DNA from: an uncultured Oscillibacter sp.
GTDB lineage: Bacteria > Bacillota > Clostridia > Oscillospirales > Oscillospiraceae
Direction of reading: 5' to 3'
Length of the DNA stretch: 58,836 bases
NCBI GenBank assembly: GCA_900770295.1
Contig: CAAGJQ010000160.1
Span: 1 to 58,836, forward strand
The notes beneath the pieces are model-generated. The model was not told the DNA's origin. It saw only the letters and a list, made by a program, of their open reading frames with translations, and made no database searches. Both the position numbers and the translations under genes were made by a program. Positions 8,510 through 16,108 of this stretch are shown here, in pieces (within the stretch, counting starts at the first letter, position 1; every line of letters starts with the position of its first letter).

Positions 8510-8791
8510 ATGGGCAACATACTTGAAGAGTTCTGGTACGGGAACATAAATCCCCAAGAACAGAGCAAGGAAAGCAGCCAGGCAATCAAAGAACTGCTCA
8601 AACTGATGAGCAGGAATCGTGATCGATTGCATGAATCCATGACAGCAGAGCAACGGGAGACGCTGGAAAAATACGATGACTGCGTCAACGAAATGTACAG
8701 CTTGATCGAATTGGAGATATTCTCCTACGCATTCCGACTCGGAGGTAGGCTTATGCTTGCCACGCTGATGGACAATGGCGAAGACGCATAA
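8510..8791 (+). CDS. Small conserved island protein, DUF6809-like
   Basis: This is a 93-residue soluble, helical and charged protein. Its sequence (EEFWYGNINPQEQ near the N-terminus, TAEQRETLEKYDDC and FSYAFRLGGRLM later) resembles the small DUF6809 proteins often carried by clostridial conjugative elements. The function is unknown. An aaggaggtgtgat leader gives a strong RBS for the ATG. It is separated from the AlbA_2 gene by 125 bp, is more GC-rich, and is followed by its own terminator, so it is probably a separate transcription unit. Confidence 0.7.
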   Translation: MGNILEEFWYGNINPQEQSKESSQAIKELLKLMSRNRDRLHESMTAEQRETLEKYDDCVNEMYSLIELEIFSYAFRLGGRLMLATLMDNGEDA

Positions 8792-8796
8792 ACGGA

Positions 8797-8838
8797 AAAG
8801 GCCACACAGCAGACATTGTAGCCTGTTGTGTGGCCTTT
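8797..8838 (+). terminator. Rho-independent terminator at the island end
   Basis: A 16-bp stem (aaaggccacacagcag paired with ctgttgtgtggccttt, one G-U) follows the small island protein directly. Confidence 0.8.
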
Positions 8839-8927
8839 CTGTTGGCTCCGTTTGAAGGGTGTCAGTCAAAAATATCCTTCTTTTAGGTTATCCCTAGGCT
8901 GAACGCTCTTTCGCAAGTGCCTTTTAG

Positions 8928-9004
8928 TGGTACGCCCGACTGGATTCGAACCAGCGGCCTTCAGAGTCGGAGTCTGACGCGCTATCCAACTGCGCCACGG
9001 GCGC
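8928..9004 (-). tRNA. tRNA-Arg (anticodon CCG)
   Basis: The minus strand folds as a complete cloverleaf. It has acceptor GCGCCCG with CGGGCGT, D-arm around GCGCAGTTGGATAGCGC, anticodon stem TCAGA/TCTGA with loop CTCCGAC (anticodon CCG, codon CGG), T-arm GCTGGTTCGAATCCAGT, and an encoded CCA end. Its 5' half (8966-9004) is duplicated at 9156-9194, so the gene is the integration site of the island. The copy here is intact. Confidence 0.95.
8966..9004. repeat. att direct repeat, copy 1 (inside tRNA-Arg)
   Basis: These 39 bp cover the tRNA-Arg 5' end through the anticodon and are identical to 9156-9194. Strand exchange in the anticodon loop is a known preferred site of tRNA-targeting tyrosine integrases. 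Confidence 0.85.
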
Positions 9005-9155
9005 GTATCAAAACGGTATGAACTTGTGGGGAAGTGCTATTTTTCAAAATAGTGGTCAAATAGTAGTCAACGGCGGAGGGAATTTTCCTTTGCATTGGCT
9101 GGAAGCCACTGATTGCAAGGGGTTGCGTCGGTTCGCTGCGGATAGGACCTGAAAC
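9005..9155. other. att-interval sequence with integrase arm-site-like repeats
   Basis: This 151-bp stretch between the two 39-bp repeats has no credible gene. It contains tagtggtcaa (9050-9059) and tagtagtcaa (9061-9070), two 10-mers differing at one base and spaced 11 bp apart, like the arm-type sites bound by the N-terminal domain of tyrosine integrases. It is most simply the end of an integrated element. Confidence 0.5.
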
Positions 9156-9194
9156 GTCGGAGTCTGACGCGCTATCCAACTGCGCCACGGGCGC
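9156..9194. repeat. att direct repeat, copy 2 (orphan 5' half of tRNA-Arg)
   Basis: This is an exact copy of 8966-9004 with no tRNA 3' half attached. It marks the chromosomal boundary of the island; to its right core genes begin with rex. Confidence 0.85.
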
Positions 9195-9316
9195 ATCTAA
9201 CTAAGACATGCTATCTCACACATCCTTAACGTAGTATAGCAGAGTTTTTTCCGGCTGTAAAGCATTTTGTATAAAATTTTGATAAAAAATTTATCACTAT
9301 ATTTCTACAAAAAAGA

Positions 9317-9335
9317 TTGTTAAAAAAATTGACAA
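9317..9335. promoter_or_regulatory. Candidate Rex operator overlapping the rex -35 box
   Basis: TTGTTAA (9317-9323) and TTGACAA (9329-9335) resemble the two Rex half-sites TTGTTAA/TTAACAA. The spacer is 5 bp instead of the usual 4 and one base differs, so this is a weak match in the right place for autoregulation. Confidence 0.4.
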
Positions 9336-9357
9336 CTTAATGGAATTAGTCTAAACT
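9329..9357 (+). promoter_or_regulatory. Promoter of rex
   Basis: TTGACA (9329-9334) and TAAACT (9352-9357) lie 17 bp apart, about 40 bp ahead of the coding start. Confidence 0.6.
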
Positions 9358-9397
9358 ACATATTGAGAATAATTTAACGATTCTAGGGGTGAGTGTG

Positions 9398-10027
9398 TTG
9401 AAAAAGGAGAATATTTCTGATGCTGTTATCCGGCGTTTACCAAGGTACTACCGTCAGCTGACGGAACTGTGCGCCCGCGGTGTGGTGCGTATTTCTTCTC
9501 ACTCTCTGGGGCAGGAGATGAATATTACGGCGTCCCAGATCCGTCAGGACTTCAGCTGCTTTGGCGAATTCGGCCAGCAGGGCTATGGCTATAATGTAGA
9601 GGAACTGCGTTCAGAAATCGGCCATATCCTGGGCGTAGACAATAATCATCACCTGGTCATGATCGGCGTGGGTAATTTGGGACACGCACTGCTTCAGAAC
9701 TTTCCGTTTTCTCAAACCGGATTCACGGTTGATGCAGCGTTTGATGTGTCTCCGTCGGTGATTGGCTCCAACGTCAATGGAGTGCCGATTTATTCTATGG
9801 GCGATTTGGACAGCTATATCCAGGACCACAGTGTGGATGTGGTGGTACTGACCATTCCGCAGTCCGTGGCGCAGGATACGGCGGACAGGCTGATCGAACT
9901 GGGCATCAAGGGGTTTTGGAATTTCACCAATGTGGAGTTGTCCAGCAGCCAGCCGGATGTCAAATTCGAAAATATCCATTTTGCGGACAGCCTGCTGACC
10001 CTTAGCTATCGGATCGCCAACCGCTGA
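9398..10027 (+). CDS. rex: Redox-sensing transcriptional repressor Rex
   Basis: Rex represses fermentation and NADH-reoxidising genes and lets go of DNA when NADH rises. The N-terminal winged helix begins with the family signature AVIRRLPRYYRQL, with recognition segment NITASQIRQDFSCFGEFG; the Rossmann NAD-binding motif GVGNLGHAL lies about residues 90-98, and a domain-swap C-terminal helix follows. About 209 residues is the normal length. GTG codons at 9389 and 9395 and TTG at 9398 are in frame; the Shine-Dalgarno aggggtg (9384-9390) overlaps the first and sits well for 9398. It stands alone after the tRNA island, with a possible self-operator at 9317. Confidence 0.95.
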   Translation: MKKENISDAVIRRLPRYYRQLTELCARGVVRISSHSLGQEMNITASQIRQDFSCFGEFGQQGYGYNVEELRSEIGHILGVDNNHHLVMIGVGNLGHALLQNFPFSQTGFTVDAAFDVSPSVIGSNVNGVPIYSMGDLDSYIQDHSVDVVVLTIPQSVAQDTADRLIELGIKGFWNFTNVELSSSQPDVKFENIHFADSLLTLSYRIANR

Positions 10028-10075
10028 CCGGCATCTCGGATGTGAACGGGATCATGAAAGGACATATACCTGATT

Positions 10076-11170
10076 ATGATGAAGAAAATTGCTGTCCTGC
10101 TTCCGCTGTGCGTTCTGCTGGCCGCGGCCGTCTGGGCTTTTGCGGCGGGAGATGCCGGAGATCCGCTGGCCTCTTTATCTTATCTGACCGGGACGTTTAC
10201 TGATATGGTGGAAGACCAGGTGGATCAGCGCCTGGACGCCTCTGATGCGGAACTTCTGGCAGGAGGGTCCGACTCTGCCGCCGGAGGTACGGCGCAAAGC
10301 GCCGCGACCTGGACGGAGAGCAGGCTGAAGCAGGATGATGTCCTGCGGGGTGTTACCGGCACCAATGTCCTGCTGCTGGCCGGCGGAATGCAGGTGACTT
10401 ATTCCGGCGGCACGGTGGTGGATGTGACCACGGGGACCACGGTTTCCAGCGGGACGGCTCTGGTGAGGAACCATCGCTACATGGTGGCGGAGGACACTGA
10501 GGCTGCGTTTACAGTGACCAGCAAAACCGCGGTGGTAGACTATCAGGGCATTTATACGTTTACCTATTCCAACGGGGTGGATTATAATGCCATGGCATCG
10601 GCACTGAAGACGCTGCATCTGTTCAAGGGAACATTTACAGGGTATGGCGAAGGCTTTGACCTGGAGGCCGCACCTACGCGGTTACAGGCCCTGATCATGT
10701 TTATCCGCGTTTTGGGAGAAGAGGAGGAGGCGTTGGCCTGGACTGGGATGACGCCGTTTACAGACATTGCCAAGGGCTCCGAGGCGGAGAGATATGTGGG
10801 CTACGCCTACGGCAAGGGATATACCAACGGATACAGCGCGACACAATTCAAACCGGCTGGCGCCGTCAATGCCTACCAGTATACGGAATTTGTCCTGCGG
10901 GCCATGGGATACAGCTCTGCGGCGAATACAGATCTGTCGGATACACTGATACGGGCCGGGGAAGCCGGCGTTTTGACTGCCGGCGAGATTGAGATGCTGC
11001 AAAAGAGCGCGTTCCTGCGGGCTGAGCTGGTGTATATCTCTTACTATGCGCTGGATACTGTACTGTCTGACAGCAGCTGTACTCTGGGAGAGCGGCTGAT
11101 GGAAAAGGGCGTGTTCACCGATTGGGAGTGGGAGACTGCCCGGAGTCAGGTGTCTGGCTGGCGCCTGTAA
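10076..11170 (+). CDS. Secreted SLH-domain protein
   Basis: The 364-residue protein opens with a signal peptide (MMKKIAVLLPLCVLLAAAVWAFA). An acidic, Gly/Ser/Thr-rich segment with beta-type repeats follows (residues 60-170). The second half resembles S-layer homology repeats: FTDIAKGSEAERYVGYAY, GYTNGYSATQFKPAGAV, then ALDTVLSDSS. SLH domains anchor proteins to secondary cell-wall polymer. The ligand or enzyme role of the N-terminal half is not recognisable. It starts 49 bp after rex with a distant gaaagga RBS, so it may share the rex transcript. Confidence 0.75.
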   Translation: MMKKIAVLLPLCVLLAAAVWAFAAGDAGDPLASLSYLTGTFTDMVEDQVDQRLDASDAELLAGGSDSAAGGTAQSAATWTESRLKQDDVLRGVTGTNVLLLAGGMQVTYSGGTVVDVTTGTTVSSGTALVRNHRYMVAEDTEAAFTVTSKTAVVDYQGIYTFTYSNGVDYNAMASALKTLHLFKGTFTGYGEGFDLEAAPTRLQALIMFIRVLGEEEEALAWTGMTPFTDIAKGSEAERYVGYAYGKGYTNGYSATQFKPAGAVNAYQYTEFVLRAMGYSSAANTDLSDTLIRAGEAGVLTAGEIEMLQKSAFLRAELVYISYYALDTVLSDSSCTLGERLMEKGVFTDWEWETARSQVSGWRL

Positions 11171-11252
11171 AAACCAGGAACCAAAGCTGTGCGGAAGCAT
11201 ACTATGGACTGAGACCGGTTCAAACGGTCTACATCTCATAGGAGGTTCCGAT

Positions 11253-11378
11253 ATGTGCAATAACGGCTTTGGCGGCGGTAACTGCTGCTGGATCATCATC
11301 CTGCTGATTATCATTTGGTGCTGCTGCGGCAACAACTGGGGCGGCTGCAACAACGGTTGCAACAACTCCTGCTGCTGA
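11253..11378 (+). CDS. 41-residue cysteine-rich membrane peptide
   Basis: ATG 11253 follows a strong taggaggtt RBS. The peptide has a Gly/Asn-rich head, a hydrophobic core WIIILLIIIW flanked by CC and CCC clusters, and an Asn/Gly/Cys tail ending in CC. Eleven of 41 residues are Cys. A Rho-independent terminator follows 17 bp later, so it is a discrete unit or the end of one. It resembles the short YjcZ-type sporulation peptides only in size and its Gly/hydrophobic layout; the Cys clusters suggest metal binding, disulfide cross-linking or acylation. The function is unknown. Confidence 0.75.
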   Translation: MCNNGFGGGNCCWIIILLIIIWCCCGNNWGGCNNGCNNSCC

Positions 11379-11395
11379 TCGTTCGTGAGGGACCA

Positions 11396-11428
11396 GCGGC
11401 CCGCGTCATAGACGCGGGCCGCTTTTTT
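11396..11428 (+). terminator. Rho-independent terminator
   Basis: A 12-bp GC-rich stem (gcggcccgcgtc), 3-nt loop and six T residues follow the cysteine-rich peptide gene. Confidence 0.92.
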
Positions 11429-11571
11429 ATTCCGGATGCTTGGATGACTGCCAGACGCGGCAGAAAGCAGAGATGATTCGGCTTGTATTACAGGTATCAG
11501 GGTCCATCCGGGTCTTCGCTGAACGCAGCTGCGGGGCCTTTGCACGCTGTCCATGGCTCGACTTGCAAAAA

Positions 11572-11616
11572 GTCCGGTTCCGGCCTATCCACAAGCCGGA
11601 ACCGGACGCTTTTTTT
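11572..11616. terminator. Terminator for the leftward 12717-11615 gene cluster
   Basis: A 13-bp stem (gtccggttccggc) has A5 on its left and T7 on its right, so it can stop transcripts from either side. The leftward cluster ends exactly here; 11429-11571 holds no gene. Confidence 0.8.
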
Positions 11617-11980
11617 ACAGGATCAAGAGCAGTCCCAGTGCCACCAGCAGTTCCTCATCGGCATCCTCCCGGAACAGAAAGAACAGCAGTACCAGAAGCA
11701 GCAGGTCCCCGGTATCCACATGGTCCAGATGGAGCTGGTCGAGGATGTGACGCAAAAAACCGGTGAGACCGTCCACCACGCCGCCGGAACCACCGGAAGG
11801 GGGCGGCGGAACGGGAGGACGGAAATTTTCTGTGCTGGTCCGCTTATCCGTCTGCGGCAGAGGGGGAGACTGGGAGCGATTTGCCTGCGGCGCCGGCTGT
11901 GCCGGACCGGAGGAAGATGGCTCCTCCTGCGGGACCCGGGTATAGGAGCCGTTGTCGTTGCGGATATATCGGTTATACAT
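11615..11980 (-). CDS. Conserved proline-rich protein of unknown function
   Basis: This 121-residue protein begins MYNRYIRNDNGSYTRVP, followed by a Pro/Ser/Gln-rich low-complexity linker (residues 20-65) and a C-terminal leucine-rich hydrophobic segment (LLLLVLLFFLFRED, then LLVALGLLLIL). Proteins with this head, linker and TGDLLLL-type tail occur in spore-forming Clostridia without known function. RBS gggaggggtg precedes the ATG. It starts 3 bp after the stop of the next upstream gene, and with the two genes above it forms a three-gene unit ending at the 11572 terminator. A link to sporulation or the envelope is only suggested by phylogeny. Confidence 0.7.
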   Translation of the reverse strand: MYNRYIRNDNGSYTRVPQEEPSSSGPAQPAPQANRSQSPPLPQTDKRTSTENFRPPVPPPPSGGSGGVVDGLTGFLRHILDQLHLDHVDTGDLLLLVLLFFLFREDADEELLVALGLLLIL

Positions 11981-11983
11981 CCA

Positions 11984-12436
11984 TCACCCCTCCCATCCCG
12001 CCAGAAATTTTTTGCCCAGATGGAAGAGCCTTGCTAGCTGGAGGGCACGCTCGACTTTTTCCTGCCGCTCGGGCTTCAGATAGGGACGCAGGGCGTAGAG
12101 CAGCTGGCGGGCATTGGAATCCTGCTGCCCGCCCAGTTCCTGAATAAGAGGCAGCAGCTTCATCAGCAGCTTGGGGTCCATGCTGCCGGCGAGGCTGGAG
12201 AGAGAGGAGAGCGGGTCAGCCCCCGCCGGCGGTGCCTGGGGACCCGGAGTGGGGCGGGGGACGGCAGGCGCCGGAGACGCCTGCGAGGGCTGCTGCGGCT
12301 GTTGGGGCGGCGCGGGCGGCGGGGAGGACTGCGTCTGTCCGCCTCCGCCGGAGAGAGACTGCGCCATTTGCATGATCTGCGCCATCGCATCCGGATTTGA
12401 CAGCAGACTATTCAGTTTTTCATCGAACTCGGCCAT
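11984..12436 (-). CDS. Conserved protein of unknown function, Pro/Gln linker
   Basis: This 150-residue protein has a helical N-terminus (FDEKLNSLLSNPDAMAQIM), then a Gly/Pro/Gln/Ala low-complexity linker from about 30 to 75. A second helical part follows (PKLLMKLLPLIQELG and a basic region LYALRPYLKPERQEKVERAL). The N-terminus resembles that of the neighbouring 85-residue protein (NNPAMLQSLMQ), suggesting common descent. No enzyme motif is present. It lies between the other two members of the cluster with short spacing. Confidence 0.7.
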   Translation of the reverse strand: MAEFDEKLNSLLSNPDAMAQIMQMAQSLSGGGGQTQSSPPPAPPQQPQQPSQASPAPAVPRPTPGPQAPPAGADPLSSLSSLAGSMDPKLLMKLLPLIQELGGQQDSNARQLLYALRPYLKPERQEKVERALQLARLFHLGKKFLAGWEG

Positions 12437-12459
12437 GTCCGCCGCCCGCCTTTCTCAAA

Positions 12460-12717
12460 TTATTTCTGCATTGCCCGGTTGATCCGCTCCACCAGAGCCG
12501 CTCCGTCGGGACTCTTCATGATCTGGTTTACCATCTTTACCATCTCTGCTGTGTTGCCTTGGGCAGCGGACTGGACCGCCCTCTGAAGTCCGGCGCCCTG
12601 GTCCCCCTGGGTCAGCATCCGCATCAGCATCTGTCCGTCCCGGGACTGCATCAGGGATTGGAGCATGGCCGGATTGTTTTTCAGCTGTTCTGCCAGCCTG
12701 GCTGTTTTTTCGTCCAT
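12460..12717 (-). CDS. Small helical protein of unknown function
   Basis: The 85-residue, Met/Gln-rich, all-helical protein carries repeating xxNPxMLQSLMQ and MVKMVNQIMKSPDG segments. It is the first gene of the leftward three-gene unit, 23 bp upstream of the next, with an aaggaggcact RBS just before the ATG. It has no signal peptide or membrane segment. The Asn-Pro-x-Met motif is shared with the following gene product, which may indicate that the two interact. Confidence 0.7.
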   Translation of the reverse strand: MDEKTARLAEQLKNNPAMLQSLMQSRDGQMLMRMLTQGDQGAGLQRAVQSAAQGNTAEMVKMVNQIMKSPDGAALVERINRAMQK

Positions 12718-12777
12718 AGTGCCTCCTTATATCTGGAAAGAGCTTTGGGTTCCAAATCAGTATATGAGTGAGCGCAT

Positions 12778-12807
12778 AAAAAAGTGCCTGCGCGGACACG
12801 CAGGCAC
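12778..12807 (-). terminator. Terminator of nth
   Basis: On the minus strand a 9-bp stem (gtgcctgcg with cgcaggcac) is followed by six T residues, directly after the nth stop codon. Confidence 0.88.
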
Positions 12808-12813
12808 AGGCTC

Positions 12814-13458
12814 TTATTTCTTTTTGGCGGCTTTCGCGGTGTCGCAGTCCTTCGCCAGCGGGCAGCCCTCGCACTTGGGGCTGCGGGCTGTGCAGGTATC
12901 CCGGCCGAAGAGGACCATCCGGTGGCAGAAGTTGTTGGACTCCTTGGGGGGGATCGACTGGCGCAGCTGCTTTTCCACCTGGAGGGGATCCTTGGACCCG
13001 TCGGTGATGCCCAGGCGTCCCGTGATGCGGATGCAGTGGGTGTCGCAGACGTAGCCCTCCTGGCCGAAGATGTCGCCCAGGATCAGATTGGCGGTCTTGC
13101 GGCCCACGCCGGGAAGGGCCGTCAACTCCTCCATGGTGCCGGGGACCTTGCCGCCGTGCTTTTCCATCAGCTGCTGGGCGCAGGCCACGATGTCCCGGGC
13201 CTTGCCGTTGAAGAACCCGCAGGAATGGATGTACTCGCCCACCTCTTTCGGGTCTGCCTCCGCGAAGCTCTCCAGGGTGGGGAACCGCTGGTACAGCGCG
13301 GGCGTCACCTTGTTCACCCGCTCGTCGGTGCACTGGGCGGACAGCCGCACGGCGAACAGCAGCTCGTAGTCCTTTTCATATTGCAGGGAGCAAAGGGCAT
13401 CGGGGTAGATGCCCTTCAAAGTTTCGATGATCCGCTTGACGGCGGCCTTGGATTTCAT
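12814..13458 (-). CDS. nth: Endonuclease III (DNA glycosylase/AP lyase)
   Basis: Endonuclease III removes oxidised pyrimidines from DNA and nicks the abasic site. The 214-residue chain has the helix-hairpin-helix LPGVGRKTANLIL with the catalytic Lys, the catalytic Asp in CDTHCIRITGRLG, and the C-terminal [4Fe-4S] pattern C-x6-C-x2-C-x5-C (CTARSPKCEGCPLAKDC). Note LSAQCTDERVNKVTP, the usual lesion-recognition region. The start at 13458 follows gaggtgaggcgt; a longer in-frame start at 13500 has no RBS. It has its own terminator. Confidence 0.96.
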   Translation of the reverse strand: MKSKAAVKRIIETLKGIYPDALCSLQYEKDYELLFAVRLSAQCTDERVNKVTPALYQRFPTLESFAEADPKEVGEYIHSCGFFNGKARDIVACAQQLMEKHGGKVPGTMEELTALPGVGRKTANLILGDIFGQEGYVCDTHCIRITGRLGITDGSKDPLQVEKQLRQSIPPKESNNFCHRMVLFGRDTCTARSPKCEGCPLAKDCDTAKAAKKK

Positions 13459-13591
13459 ACGCCTCACCTCTTGCCGACAGGATACCATAAACTTCGGCAA
13501 AAGGCCAGAGAAAAAACCGTGGTAATTATGGGACAGATATGGTAAAATACAAATTTAGACATGGAATCGTGACACGGAAGGAGGGAGGAGC

Positions 13592-14860
13592 ATGGGCCGT
13601 CCCCTGGCGGATGAGATACGCCCCAAGACACTGGAGGAAGTAGTGGGACAGCGCCACCTGCTGGCCCCCGGCGCGGTGCTCCGGCGGCTGATCGAAAGCG
13701 GGACCGACGCCAATATGGTGTTCTACGGCCCCTCCGGCACCGGCAAGACCACCATTGCCAATATCATTGCGGAAAAAACCAACAAGACCCTGTACCGGCT
13801 GAACGCCACCACGGCGTCGTTGCAGGATGTGAAGGACATTATGGCCGATGTGGGGACCCTGCTGGCCCCCGGCGGCGTGCTGCTGTATCTGGATGAGATC
13901 CAGTACTTCAACAAAAAGCAGCAGCAGAGCCTGCTGGAATTCATGGAGAACGGCAAGCTGACGCTGATCGCCTCCACCACGGAAAACCCCTATTTTTATG
14001 TGTACAGCGCCCTGCTGTCCCGCAGCACGGTGTTTGAGTTCAAGGCGGTGACGGCGAAAGAGGCGGAGCCGGCGGTCCTGCGGGCCCTGCGCATTGAAAA
14101 GGAGCGCAGCCAGCTCCCCCTGGACTGGGAGGAGGGCGTGCCTCTCCAGATCGCCACGGCCTGCGGCGGCGATGTCCGTAAGGCCATCAACGCCGTGGAG
14201 CTGCTGTGTCAGGCGGCGGTGCCGAAAAAGGGCAAGCTGTATCTGACGAAGGAGGACGCCTCCCAGGTCTCCCAGCGCAGCGCCATGCGCTACGACCGGG
14301 ACGGCGACGCCCATTACGACATTCTCTCCGCTTTGCAAAAGTCCATTCGGGGCAGCGACCCGGACGCGGCGGTCCACTATCTGGGCCGCCTGCTGGAGGC
14401 GGGCGACCTGCTGTCCCCCTGCCGGCGGCTGCTGGTCATCGCGGCGGAGGACGTGGGCCTGGCGTATCCCATGGCCATCGCCATCACGAAGGCCTGCGTG
14501 GACGCCGCCTTGCAGGTGGGATTGCCGGAGGCCCGGCTCCCCCTGGCGGAGGCGGCCATTCTGCTGGCCACCGCGCCCAAGTCCAACACCGCCCATAACG
14601 CCATCATCGCCGCCATGGATGACCTGAAAAAGGGAAAGACCGGCGACATTCCCCGGCATCTGCAAAATGTCCACGCCGACACCACCGGCTTTGACAACCG
14701 GCAGCATTACCTCTATCCCCATGTGTTCCCTCACCGGTGGGTGGAGCAGCAGTATCTTCCCGACGAGCTGAAGGACGCCCGCTATTACGAGTGGGGCGAC
14801 AACAAGACGGAGCAGGCCGCCAAGGCCTACTGGGAGAAGATCAAGGGGAAGGAGCTGTAA
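13592..14860 (+). CDS. rarA: Replication-associated recombination protein A (AAA+ ATPase)
   Basis: RarA/MgsA is a clamp-loader-like AAA+ ATPase acting at stalled forks. The 422-residue protein shows DEIRPKTLEEVVGQRHLL at the start, Walker A GPSGTGKTT (about 48-56), Walker B LLYLDEIQ (about 102-109), sensor STTENPYF, and the C-terminal RarA lid and tetramerisation region with FPHRWVEQQYLPDEL. RBS aaggagggagg is well placed. It converges with the S1-domain gene, sharing 20 bp at the 3' ends. The small-subunit-like fold and length are normal for the family. Confidence 0.96.
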   Translation: MGRPLADEIRPKTLEEVVGQRHLLAPGAVLRRLIESGTDANMVFYGPSGTGKTTIANIIAEKTNKTLYRLNATTASLQDVKDIMADVGTLLAPGGVLLYLDEIQYFNKKQQQSLLEFMENGKLTLIASTTENPYFYVYSALLSRSTVFEFKAVTAKEAEPAVLRALRIEKERSQLPLDWEEGVPLQIATACGGDVRKAINAVELLCQAAVPKKGKLYLTKEDASQVSQRSAMRYDRDGDAHYDILSALQKSIRGSDPDAAVHYLGRLLEAGDLLSPCRRLLVIAAEDVGLAYPMAIAITKACVDAALQVGLPEARLPLAEAAILLATAPKSNTAHNAIIAAMDDLKKGKTGDIPRHLQNVHADTTGFDNRQHYLYPHVFPHRWVEQQYLPDELKDARYYEWGDNKTEQAAKAYWEKIKGKEL

Positions 14861-15779
14861 AATCCGTCTCCACCGGCACTTTTTCGTAGTTGGGGGGAGA
14901 GTAGACCCAGTGCTCCAGCCTGCCGTCCGTGATCTGATACCGGGGCGGCTCCGGCTCCGCCAGCGGCGGCAGCTTCTCAATGACCTGGAGCTTGATCTTC
15001 ATGCGCTCCGGCCGGATGCTCTTGATAAAGACGGAGACGCCGTCTCCGGGGGAGAGGCCCTCCCGCGTGTCGGCAAGACCGGACAGATTGGGCGTCAGCT
15101 CGATGAAGCTGCCGTACTCTTTCACGCTGCGGACTGTGCCCCGCACCGTCTCGCCGGGGCAGAAGCGGCTGGCATTTTCCATCCAGGTGCCCAGGAGCTC
15201 CCGGTGGGTCATGGTGATCCGGCGCGTCTGCCGGTCTATGGACCACACCGCCGCCAGAATTTTCTGCCCTGTCCGGAAACGATCCCTGGGGTGGGAGATG
15301 CGCGCTACGGAGATGTGCTCAATGGGCAGCATGGCGATGATGCCGCATCCAATGTCCAAAAACGCGCCGAAGGACTCCAGCCGGGTCACCCGGCAGGTGA
15401 GAACAGCCCCCGGTTCCAGGTGCTCCAGGAAGTACGCCATGGCGGTCTCTTGAGCCGCCCGGCGGGAGAGATGGGCCACAGGCGCCCCTTTGGCGTCGGC
15501 TGTTATGGATTCAACTGTAAAGCAGGTTTGCTTTCCAACCCTTGATAAAACGGCAATATCCCGGCTGGAACCGCTGATCCAGGGGGCGATGACCTCCCGC
15601 CGGGGCATCTGACCCTCCACGCTGCCCAGGCGGATGTGGAGGGTGTGGTCCGTATCGCAGCGCTGTACGGGAGCCTCCAGAATGGAGCGGTTCTCCATGG
15701 CCTCCCGGAGGTCGGAGAGGGAAAAGGTGTTGAAGGGGCGCAGCCCCTCGGGCGGGAACAGATTGTTTTCCGGCATCAT
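14841..15779 (-). CDS. S1 RNA-binding domain protein (ribosomal S1-like)
   Basis: This 312-residue protein has at least two S1/OB-fold repeats: LEPGAVLTCRVTRLESFGAF near 140-160 and CPGETVRGTVRSVKEYGSFI near 225-245, each followed by the usual L(P/A)xxxIS/GLAD strand. It resembles the shortened S1 homologues of Firmicutes, which bind mRNA or ribosomes, but is not the long proteobacterial S1. ATG 15779 (followed by a second ATG at 15776) fits a weak ataggatg RBS; longer in-frame extensions lack one. Its 3' end overlaps rarA by 20 bp on the opposite strand. Confidence 0.88.
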   Translation of the reverse strand: MMPENNLFPPEGLRPFNTFSLSDLREAMENRSILEAPVQRCDTDHTLHIRLGSVEGQMPRREVIAPWISGSSRDIAVLSRVGKQTCFTVESITADAKGAPVAHLSRRAAQETAMAYFLEHLEPGAVLTCRVTRLESFGAFLDIGCGIIAMLPIEHISVARISHPRDRFRTGQKILAAVWSIDRQTRRITMTHRELLGTWMENASRFCPGETVRGTVRSVKEYGSFIELTPNLSGLADTREGLSPGDGVSVFIKSIRPERMKIKLQVIEKLPPLAEPEPPRYQITDGRLEHWVYSPPNYEKVPVETDFTAPSP

Positions 15780-15916
15780 TGATCGCATCCTATCTGCCGC
15801 TGGGAGCGGCTTGACATGATAATTTTGTATCCGGCCGGGCACCAGGCTGTGCCGCGCGGATACCTGGTTATAGAATACTATATGCAAGGAAAAGACCGGA
15901 TTGACAGGAGGACGCT

Positions 15917-16108
15917 ATGGACCTGCATTTGCATGACAAGGTGGAATTAAAGAAAGCCCATCCCTGCGGCAGCACTCAATGGGAGATTTTGCGGGTGGGC
16001 ATGGACATCAAGCTGAAATGTCTTGGCTGCGGACATGAGCTGATGGTGCCCCGCAGCAAGGCGGAGAAGAGCATCCGGAAGATTCTGACGAAGGAGGAGT
16101 CAAAGTGA
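15917..16108 (+). CDS. DUF951 domain protein
   Basis: This 63-residue protein belongs to DUF951: KVELKKAHPCGSTQWEILRVG, then DIKLKCLGCGHELMVPRSK. Two cysteines in CLGCG plus the upstream HPCG make a possible zinc site. The family is broadly conserved in Firmicutes, often next to ychF or small membrane proteins, and has no assigned biochemical role. RBS acaggaggacgct is strong. The stop overlaps the start of the next small gene in GTGA. Confidence 0.9.
   Translation: MDLHLHDKVELKKAHPCGSTQWEILRVGMDIKLKCLGCGHELMVPRSKAEKSIRKILTKEESK

Noticed and set aside
8982..9188. 68-codon minus-strand frame between the tRNA repeats
   Set aside because: It starts inside the duplicated tRNA half and ends in the tRNA gene; no RBS. 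The bases are better explained as an att region.
13526..14980. 484-codon minus-strand frame opposite rarA
   Set aside because: Antisense of a gene with all AAA+ motifs; no RBS or domain.
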